DNA of 64,000 bases from Bin87 sp963666415 (GTDB lineage: Bacteria > Chloroflexota > Dehalococcoidia > Lucifugimonadales > UBA3495): positions 248,001-312,000 of the forward strand of contig CAXXPD010000002.1 of assembly GCA_963666415.2 (NCBI GenBank). The letters run 5' to 3'. Of this stretch, positions 57,595 to 64,000 are shown in pieces. The notes beneath the pieces are model-generated. The model saw nothing but the letters and a program-made list of their open reading frames with translations. It was not told where the DNA came from and made no database searches. Numbering within the stretch: the first letter of the stretch is position 1; each line of letters starts with the position of its first letter. The position numbers were made by a program, and so were the translations under genes.

Positions 57595-58722
57595 CTAAAC
57601 GAAGCTGAACTGCTCGTAGTCGCCGTGGACGATGGGGATGGGGTCCAGCTCCAGCCACCGGTTGAGGATTGTGGCGTAGGTCGAGCGGAAGTCGTTGGTG
57701 AAGTGCAGGTCGCCTTCCGAGTGGTCTTCGGGGCGCAGGGACGGATAGTCACCGTACAGGCCGCCGTTGACTGAGCCGCCGACTACGAACGCGACGCCGC
57801 CGGAACCGTGGTCGGTGCCGGTGCCGTTGTCCTTGATACGACGTCCGAACTCGGAGAACACCAGGATCAGCGTGTCGTCGGCTAGACCCTGCTCCTCCAG
57901 GTCGGAGGAGAAGTCGGCGATGGCGGTGGACACGTCAGTCCACAGCTTGTGGTGGGACAGCACTTCGTTGCTGTGGGTATCGAAACTGCCGTGGGTGGTG
58001 TAGTAGATGCGGGTGCCCAGGTCGGCGGACATCACCTGGGCGGCGTTGCGCAGGGACTGGGCGATGGGGGAATCCGCGTACTCGACCGTGGACGAATACA
58101 CCTCGGGAGCGGTTCGCAACCGGTCGGCGCCTTTGAGGGCGTTGGAGCCGGTCTCGGCGAGGACCTGGGCTACGGTGTCGCGGCTCTCGGTGGGCCCGTA
58201 GATGCGGCTGAAGGCTTCCAGTGCGTACTGGCGGGCCTTTTCATCCTTGATGTCGGGCATGAGACCGTAGGTTTCAAGGTTGGACACCGAGGCTACGGGT
58301 ACGCCCTTGCAGACCATGGCCCGGGGCAGGCCGCGTCCGAAGTTGACGCCGGTGAGAACATTTTCACCGCGGGCATCCAGGTCGCGGATGGTTGCGCCCA
58401 GCCAGCCGTCGGCGCCGATCTTTTCCGACTCTGCGGTGTACCAGACATCCCGGGAGCGGAAATGCGAGCGGTTAGGGTTGGGGTAGCCGATACCGTTGAT
58501 GATGGCAAGGTTGCCCTGGTCCCACAGGTGCTTCATGGGGGCCAGGCTGGGGTTCAAGCCGACCTGGTCGTCGAGGTGGAGCACGTCCTGCTGCGGGATG
58601 CCTACGTTGGAGCGGAAGTCGTAGTAGAGGCCGTTCCCGTGCGGAATTACGGTGTTGAGGGCGTCGTTGCCGCCCTGGAGCTCGATGACGACGACGTTTC
58701 TTTCCTTCTTCGTGGAAGTCAT
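57595..58722 (-). CDS. DUF1501-family protein
   Basis: 375 residues. Motifs of the family: ELQGGNDALNTVIPHGN, YYTTHGSFDTHSNEV, LILVFSEFGRRIKDNGTGTDHGSGG. DUF1501 proteins are sulfatase-like and usually exported with a Tat signal; here the protein starts MTSTKKERNVVVIELQGG with no visible signal, although GGAGG at the right distance supports this start. Coded with an NHL protein and a DUF1800 protein. Confidence 0.88.
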   Translation of the reverse strand: MTSTKKERNVVVIELQGGNDALNTVIPHGNGLYYDFRSNVGIPQQDVLHLDDQVGLNPSLAPMKHLWDQGNLAIINGIGYPNPNRSHFRSRDVWYTAESEKIGADGWLGATIRDLDARGENVLTGVNFGRGLPRAMVCKGVPVASVSNLETYGLMPDIKDEKARQYALEAFSRIYGPTESRDTVAQVLAETGSNALKGADRLRTAPEVYSSTVEYADSPIAQSLRNAAQVMSADLGTRIYYTTHGSFDTHSNEVLSHHKLWTDVSTAIADFSSDLEEQGLADDTLILVFSEFGRRIKDNGTGTDHGSGGVAFVVGGSVNGGLYGDYPSLRPEDHSEGDLHFTNDFRSTYATILNRWLELDPIPIVHGDYEQFSFV

Positions 58723-58747
58723 GGGGTCAATCCTCCTGAGCGACTGA

Positions 58748-59776
58748 CTAAGCGACTGGCTTGTAGATCTGGATGCGGTGGCGGTTGCTTTCGGTTACGT
58801 AGAGTTTGCCCTCTCGGTCCAGCGTGACTGATACGGGGGACCAGAAATATTTTTCGATGTGGGACGACTCTTCATGGGGGTCGTCGAGGAAGTACTCGAT
58901 TTCGGGTTCCAGGTCGGCGCGGGAGCGAGCCTCGCCTTCCTCCACGTTGACGGCCAGAAAGTTGGCGGCCCAGGCCGAGAGGGTGGCATCGCCGCGCAGC
59001 TTCTGGACGAATCCGCCGACTGGATTCAGAATCTGCACCCGTTCGTTACCCCAGTCGGCCACGTAGATATAGCCGTCGGCGTCGACGGCCACCCCGGAAG
59101 GACGGTAGAACTCGCCGTCGCCGCGACCCGACGTGCCGTAAGAAGCCAGGAACTGTCCGTCAGCCGCGAACTTCTGGATGCGGTCATTCCCCCAGTCGGC
59201 CACGTAGACGTCATCGTTGCGGTCGATGGCCAGGCCCCAGGGGAGGTTAAACTGGCCGGCGTCGTTGCCGTGGCTGCCGAAACCGGCCAGGAAGCGGCCA
59301 TCGGAGGTGAACTTCTGCACCCGATGGTTGTAGGTATCGGCGATGAACAGGTTGTCCTGCGAGTCGAAGGCGAGGCCGGACGGAGTGTCGAACTGGCCGG
59401 CCCCGGAGCCGGGGGCGCCCCAGCTGGAGAGGGGCTGGCCGTCTCGGTCGAAAACGGAGATGCGGTTGCTGTACTCGTCGCTGACGTAGACCCGGCCCTG
59501 GCTGTCCAGGATGCACGCGGAAGGCCAGACGAACTGACCGGGCGATTCGCCGTAGGCTCCGAAGGTGCCGAAGTAATCACTGTCGATATCGCACATGGTT
59601 ACGCGCACGCCGCGGGTAACGTTTTCCAGCGACCGGTTGGCGACGTACATGCGGCCATCGTCGGCGATGGCGGTGTCCGTTGGGTAGTAGAACCCCCGGC
59701 CCTCCATGGTGGTCATGCCCAGGGTAAGGGCGTATTCGAGGGTTTTGAGTTCGGGTATGTTCTGGGTGGTGGTCAT
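58748..59776 (-). CDS. NHL-repeat beta-propeller protein
   Basis: 342 residues with repeated NHL blades: QFDTPSGLAFDSQDNLFIAD, NHRVQKFTSDGRFLAGFG, QFNLPWGLAIDRNDDVYVAD, NDRIQKF, EFYRPSGVAVDADGYIYVAD. About six blades close the propeller. Binding scaffold or lyase-like activity; none can be assigned. No signal peptide seen. Confidence 0.88.
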   Translation of the reverse strand: MTTTQNIPELKTLEYALTLGMTTMEGRGFYYPTDTAIADDGRMYVANRSLENVTRGVRVTMCDIDSDYFGTFGAYGESPGQFVWPSACILDSQGRVYVSDEYSNRISVFDRDGQPLSSWGAPGSGAGQFDTPSGLAFDSQDNLFIADTYNHRVQKFTSDGRFLAGFGSHGNDAGQFNLPWGLAIDRNDDVYVADWGNDRIQKFAADGQFLASYGTSGRGDGEFYRPSGVAVDADGYIYVADWGNERVQILNPVGGFVQKLRGDATLSAWAANFLAVNVEEGEARSRADLEPEIEYFLDDPHEESSHIEKYFWSPVSVTLDREGKLYVTESNRHRIQIYKPVA

Positions 59777-59816
59777 ATTGTTTCCTCAACTGGAGGCGGT
59801 GAGACTACCGGTTGGA

Positions 59817-61241
59817 TCAGGCCCGCTGGAACTCGTGGGTTGAGGCCACCATCTGTAGAACCTCAGCGATGCGCTCCCGACTGGCGGCGGGCGAGTCGCC
59901 GTGGCCGATAATGGAGGCGAAGTCGACCAGTTCGTGGCGGGTGTCCTCGGAGACGACGATGGCGCCGACCTGGTCCAGGCAGGCGTCAACCAGCACTTCG
60001 GGAGACACACCGGCGGGGTTGGTGTCGGCGATGCGGTCGATGATGGTCTGCACGCCGGGCTTGGCGGTGTCGCCCAGCTGCTGGGAGGCGAAGTTGATCC
60101 GTTCCACCAATGAGCCGGTATCAATCCAGCCGGTGCCCTGGTGCCAGCCTTCCACGCTGGGCGGGTTGTTGAGGAACTGGCCCATGAAGACGGCCTGCTG
60201 GTAACGCTCCAGGATTTCTTTGCGGGGCCGGTCGAACTCGCCGGTGAGGCGGAGCACGCCGGCAACCAGTTCCACCGGGCTCTTGACCTTCCGGTACCAG
60301 TTGGATTCGGCGCGGAAGCAGTCGGAGTTGAACAGCACCCGCAGCATGGCGGTGATGTTGTACCCGCTGTCGAAGTAAGCCTGGGTCAGCAGATCAATCG
60401 CCGCCGGATTGTCAGGTTCGGTGTAGGGCCACTCGGGGACGGGCGGCTCGTCGGCCACGAAGAAGCTGTACATGTGGCGGGAAATGAAGCGGGCGGTGGC
60501 TTCGCTCTGGCAGATGATGTCAACGACATCATCGCCGTTGAAATTGCCCCGTTTGCCGAGGAATTCCTTCTCGCCGTCGTCGTGGTCTTCGGGCTGGAAC
60601 TCGAAGTGCCACGAGATTCGGCCATAGGGCCAGTCGGAGTCACGCATGGAGCGCAATTCCATGTACTCCCGGTTGCCCAGGGTCCAGCCGGTGAAGGCGC
60701 GGGCGCACTCCTGAACGTCCTGCTCGGAGTAGTTCCCCACGCCCATGGAGAAGAGCTCGAGCAGTTCCCGACCGTAGTTCTCGTTGATGGCGCCCTTGTG
60801 GTTGTCCTGGTTGTCCAGCCAGATAATCATGGCCGGGTCCTGGGAGAGTTCCACCAACAGGTCGCGGAAGTTGGCCATTCCCCGGTAGCGGAACATGCGC
60901 ACCTGATCGGATAGGGCCTTGCCGTGGATTACCTTGGGATAACCGGTGGCGAAAATGCCGTGCCAGAAGAGGGCCACCTTTTCACGCAGGGGCGTGGTGG
61001 TGGTGGCCATGCGGTAGAGCCAGTTTTCGCCGGAGCCCAGGGTACCCATCATGCCGGACAGTTCCGGATGGAAGCGTCGGATGAGGTCATCGCCCATACG
61101 GCGCTCGTGGGTCTGGTCGAGGAGCTGCTCGACGGTGGTTTCGTAGCCCTGGGCGGCGTAGGCGGCCAACTGTTCGCGGGTAGCGCCAAAGCCGGCCCGA
61201 CGCATCAGGTGGGCAATCTGTTCGATTTCGCGGTTAGGCAT
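59817..61241 (-). CDS. DUF1800-family protein
   Basis: About 474 residues. Family motifs: HLMRRAGFGATREQLAAYAA at the start, FWHGIFATGYPKV, NENYGRELLELFSMGVGNYS, FTGWTLGN, DVVDIICQSEATARFISRHM. DUF1800 and DUF1501 genes are regularly adjacent. The second ATG (61241) is preferred because GAGAGG abuts the first ATG (61250) directly and is 9 nt from the second. Confidence 0.9.
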   Translation of the reverse strand: MPNREIEQIAHLMRRAGFGATREQLAAYAAQGYETTVEQLLDQTHERRMGDDLIRRFHPELSGMMGTLGSGENWLYRMATTTTPLREKVALFWHGIFATGYPKVIHGKALSDQVRMFRYRGMANFRDLLVELSQDPAMIIWLDNQDNHKGAINENYGRELLELFSMGVGNYSEQDVQECARAFTGWTLGNREYMELRSMRDSDWPYGRISWHFEFQPEDHDDGEKEFLGKRGNFNGDDVVDIICQSEATARFISRHMYSFFVADEPPVPEWPYTEPDNPAAIDLLTQAYFDSGYNITAMLRVLFNSDCFRAESNWYRKVKSPVELVAGVLRLTGEFDRPRKEILERYQQAVFMGQFLNNPPSVEGWHQGTGWIDTGSLVERINFASQQLGDTAKPGVQTIIDRIADTNPAGVSPEVLVDACLDQVGAIVVSEDTRHELVDFASIIGHGDSPAASRERIAEVLQMVASTHEFQRA

Positions 61242-61289
61242 GATGTGCATCCTCTCGATGAGTCGCAGTAGATGACCGGTCGGCGCGCG

Positions 61290-62837
61290 TTACTTACCGC
61301 TCAGGATGAACTCGGAGACGCGCTCGCCAATCATCATGGTGGTTACGTTGGTGTTGGCGCGGATGCAGTCGGGCATGATGGAGGCGTCAACCACGCGGAT
61401 ATTGTCCAGGCTGTGCACCCTGCCATATTGGTCGACGACCGCCATGGGGTCGGAGGACGGGCCCATCTTGCAGGTGCAGGAAATATGCTGGGCGGTGGAC
61501 ACAATGCCCATCAGCCAGTCATCCAGCGCATCGTCTGAGGCCAGGTGGGAGTCCAGCGGCTCGGTGCGCTCTTGTACGATGTCGCTGAAGTCCCCGTGCT
61601 CACCGAGCGAGACAGCGATCCTGACGCCATCACGGAGACGCTTGCGGTCGAATTCTTCCTGCAGGTAGTTGTAGTTCAGGTACGGTTGCTGGTTGGGATC
61701 GGTGGACTGGAGCCGCAACTCGCCGGCGCCAACAGCCAGGTAGATGGAAACCGAAGCGCGTATCCCCAACGGCTCCATCCGGTTGCCGCCGCGAATAACC
61801 TGCCCGGTGGCGAAGGAGGAGAAAATCATAATCATGTCGTTGCGCAGGTGCGAGCCCTCCGCGGTGTAGCGCAGGCAGAGCTGACTACGGGGTGACAAGC
61901 CATTGAGGTCAAAGCCCGGCTTGGTGCGCCAGGTCACTGGTACGATAGGATGGTCCCGCAGGTTCTGACCCACGCCGGGCGAGTCATGCACTACGGGGAT
62001 GCCCAGGCTCCGCAGGTGGTCGGTGGGACCGACGCCGGACAGCATGAGCAACTGGGGAGACGCGATTGCTCCCCCGCTGAGGATAATCTGTTCGCCCTCC
62101 ACGGTGAACACCTCGCCACCGCTTTCCACCACCGCGCCAATAGCCCGGTTGCCCTCGAACAGCACTCGGTGAACGGTGCAGTTGGGTCGGATGGTCAGGT
62201 TCAGGCGATTACGCGCCGGGTCAAGGTAGCCCAGGGCGGTGCTCCAACGGATGCCGTTGGGATTGTTGTAGGGGGTCGGCCCGACGCCGGAAGCGTCTGG
62301 GCTGTTATGGTCTGGGCTATCCTGGAATCCGTAGGCTTTGCAGGCGTTGTAAAACGCGTGCTGGGCCGGCAGCCATTCCTCTCGTTTGAAGCGGCGGGCG
62401 ATGATAGGCCCGTCCGTACCGTGGAAGTCGTCGTTGAAGTCGGTGTCGGTTTCCAGGCGTCGGAAGCTGCCCAGCAGGTTCTGGAAGCTCCACTCGTCGT
62501 TGCCCATGGCAGCCCATCCGTCGTAATCCTCTGGCACGCCGCGCAGGAACATTTGCCCGTTGATGGCGCTGGAACCGCCGGTTACCCGACCCCGGGGCAC
62601 CATGATTTCAGGATTCTTTTCGGTGCCAAAACCGGTGAACTGCCAGTTGTGATCGCTGGTCATCACGTCGGTGGTGGTGGCGTAACCGAACTTCACCTCA
62701 TCGGGGAGTCGTTCAAAATCCGGGTAATCAGGGCCCGCTTCCAGCAGGAGCACCGACCGGTTGGGATCTTCACTGAGTCGTGTCGCAACGATGGAACCGG
62801 CTGAGCCGGCGCCAATGACAATAGCGTCGTACTTCAA
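61290..62837 (-). CDS. GMC-family FAD oxidoreductase (choline dehydrogenase-like)
   Basis: 515 residues. FAD-binding AIVIGAGSAGSIVATRL with Glu in LLLEAGPDYPD, GMC signature 1 near VTGGSSAINGQMFLRG, signature 2 LSGGAIASPQLLMLSGVGP, and the active-site region AQHISCTCKMG with RANTNVTTMMIGE. TTG start supported by GGAGGAAGG. Oxidises an alcohol; substrate unknown. Confidence 0.9.
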   Translation of the reverse strand: MKYDAIVIGAGSAGSIVATRLSEDPNRSVLLLEAGPDYPDFERLPDEVKFGYATTTDVMTSDHNWQFTGFGTEKNPEIMVPRGRVTGGSSAINGQMFLRGVPEDYDGWAAMGNDEWSFQNLLGSFRRLETDTDFNDDFHGTDGPIIARRFKREEWLPAQHAFYNACKAYGFQDSPDHNSPDASGVGPTPYNNPNGIRWSTALGYLDPARNRLNLTIRPNCTVHRVLFEGNRAIGAVVESGGEVFTVEGEQIILSGGAIASPQLLMLSGVGPTDHLRSLGIPVVHDSPGVGQNLRDHPIVPVTWRTKPGFDLNGLSPRSQLCLRYTAEGSHLRNDMIMIFSSFATGQVIRGGNRMEPLGIRASVSIYLAVGAGELRLQSTDPNQQPYLNYNYLQEEFDRKRLRDGVRIAVSLGEHGDFSDIVQERTEPLDSHLASDDALDDWLMGIVSTAQHISCTCKMGPSSDPMAVVDQYGRVHSLDNIRVVDASIMPDCIRANTNVTTMMIGERVSEFILSGK

Positions 62838-63124
62838 AACCTTCCTCCTTCTTTTCCCAGGATCGTCAGGTTCCCAGGATCGTCAGGCAATGCGCCGACG
62901 TGATTACAGTTGGTCGAGGGGTTGGACTCTTTCGTGCAATCATACTGGAAATATAGGGACATTTCCAGCAAGTTGTAAGGTGGCCATGGAATAAATAGGT
63001 TGTACAATCTCACATTGCATGGTGCGAATTCGACGTGTCATCCCGACCGGCTCGGCGCCGGCGTGTTGGCCCAGGCGTTACACTGGCAGCGAGGGACATC
63101 AAGCGACCACATCAGGAGGGCAAT
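62838..63124. other. Intergenic between divergent genes
   Basis: No gene. Holds the leaders of the GMC gene (-) and the SGNH hydrolase (+); a directly repeated TCCCAGGATCGTCAGG occurs twice at 62855-62886. Promoters are likely but not assigned. Confidence 0.4.
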
Positions 63125-64000
63125 ATGCCTCAGACCATCCGACCTGACCACCCCAAGCTGAACTGGCAGGGGGCCATCTCATTCAACCGTACCGCTGAAT
63201 GGACGATGCCGTGGCGTTTGCCCTACGACGACCTCTCGCTGTTCCCTCCCGATGCGCTGCGGGACCGGGCCGCGGATTTCGTTCCACAGCGACACCGAGC
63301 TGGTGGCCGGGTCAGTCCAGCCGTGGGTCGGCGATCCTGACCCGGGCAGCCCGATAGACCTGTACTGCGACGGCAAGTTCTTTGGTTCAGCTCCGCTGGA
63401 CGGACTGGACGGTTTCCGCTTCGACGATCTGCCGGGAGGCAGGAAGCTCGTTGAGTTGTGGCTTCCGCAGCATGGCGAATTTCGGCTGAGCAGCCTGGAC
63501 CTATCAGACGGCGCCACCATTGAAAGCTACGAGGATGCGCGGCCCAAATGGGTAACCTACGGCAGTTCCATCACGCACTGCCGCACGGCCGAGAGTCCCA
63601 GCCAAACCTGGCCGGCCGTGGCGGCGCGGCAGAGCGGGCTGAACCTGACCTGCTTGGGATACGGGGGCGGTTGCCACCTGGAACCCATGGTGGCCCGCAT
63701 GATTCGCGAGCTGCCGGCGGACTATCTTTCGCTGAAATTGGGCATCAACGTGCACAACGCGGCCAGCATGAACATCCGCACGTTCCGGCCGGGCGTCATC
63801 GGGTTTGTGCACATCGTGCGCGAGAAGCACCCCGACACGCCCCTGGTTGTCATATCGCCGATATTCTCACCGCCCCGGGAGACCACGCCCAACGCCGCCG
63901 AATTCACGCTTACGCAGATGCGCGTCGAGGTTGCTGAGGCGGTGGACGCCATGCAGGGTCGGGGCGATTCGAACCTGCACTACGTGGACGGCCTGGACCT
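63125..64000 (+). pseudogene. SGNH/GDSL-type hydrolase, one frameshift, runs off the window
   Basis: Start MPQTIRPDHPKLNWQGAISF with AGGAGG upstream. After a frame change near 63265 it continues SFHSDTELVAGSVQPW, LYCDGKFFGSAPLDGL, then the nucleophile block WVTYGSSITHC, the Gly block GYGGGCHLEP and LKLGINVHNAASM (Asn of block III). The C-terminal Asp-His block lies beyond 64000. Likely a carbohydrate or ester deacetylase. Confidence 0.72.

Noticed and set aside
57949..58827. A 292-codon plus-strand frame opposite DUF1501
   Set aside because: Antisense shadow; Val/Gly/Asp-rich with no motif, and the minus-strand gene is well supported.

Overview
The window is GC-rich bacterial chromosomal DNA, most likely from an uncultivated Chloroflexota lineage (SAR202 / Dehalococcoidia-like). 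That is an inference from the gene mix (LLM flavin or F420 oxidoreductases, a GMC oxidoreductase, amidohydrolase, LigB, paired DUF1501/DUF1800 proteins, a general amino-acid ABC transporter) and from short dispersed palindromic repeats familiar from such genomes. No rRNA and no complete tRNA was seen. Many genes, mobile and non-mobile, carry single frameshifts, so either pseudogene decay or indel errors in the assembly must be kept in mind.

Layout. 1-13.6 kb is an insertion-sequence graveyard: remnants of IS1380, IS256, IS21, IS605 (TnpB), IS630 and IS110. It encloses a GNAT acetyltransferase (4.0-4.5 kb) and a three-gene VOC / alpha-beta hydrolase / cupin operon (5.5-7.3 kb). 13.6-21.5 kb is a minus-strand two-gene locus: a tail-anchored coiled-coil protein with a possible PH-like domain, followed by a PD-(D/E)XK-like protein with a glycine-zipper membrane region. 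It has been broken by nested insertions: IS701-B carrying IS701-A and a 179-bp MITE, a second MITE, and IS66-1 carrying an IS110. The open reading frames can be rejoined exactly across each site.

21.5-31 kb: an intact IS1380, then an amidohydrolase, the aapJQMP amino-acid transporter, a small membrane protein, an LLM oxidoreductase and a frameshifted SDR. 31-32.7 kb: a tRNA-Pro 3' half, a tyrosine recombinase and a truncated membrane protein, i.e. the edge of an integrated element. 32.7-42 kb: a second IS pile-up (IS1380 remnant, ISAs1, IS110, IS66, an ISNCY-type element split by IS256, another IS256, a third MITE copy). 42.4-45.2 kb: a minus-strand sulfurtransferase / LLM / LUD operon. 45.3-51.4 kb: IS66 interrupted by IS256, and an MFS transporter interrupted by a second IS701-A. 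51.7-64 kb: catabolic genes (LigB dioxygenase, MetE-like methyltransferase, LLM, ThDP enzyme), then on the opposite strand a DUF1501 / NHL / DUF1800 / GMC set, and an SGNH hydrolase running off the end.

The most striking signal is the IS110 element at 19.63-20.80 kb. Its 5' non-coding region folds into two guide loops like the IS621 bridge RNA, and all four guide segments pair with the element's own ends and with its insertion site. That site lies in the terminal repeat of an IS66 element, and two further IS66 copies in the window carry the same site unoccupied.
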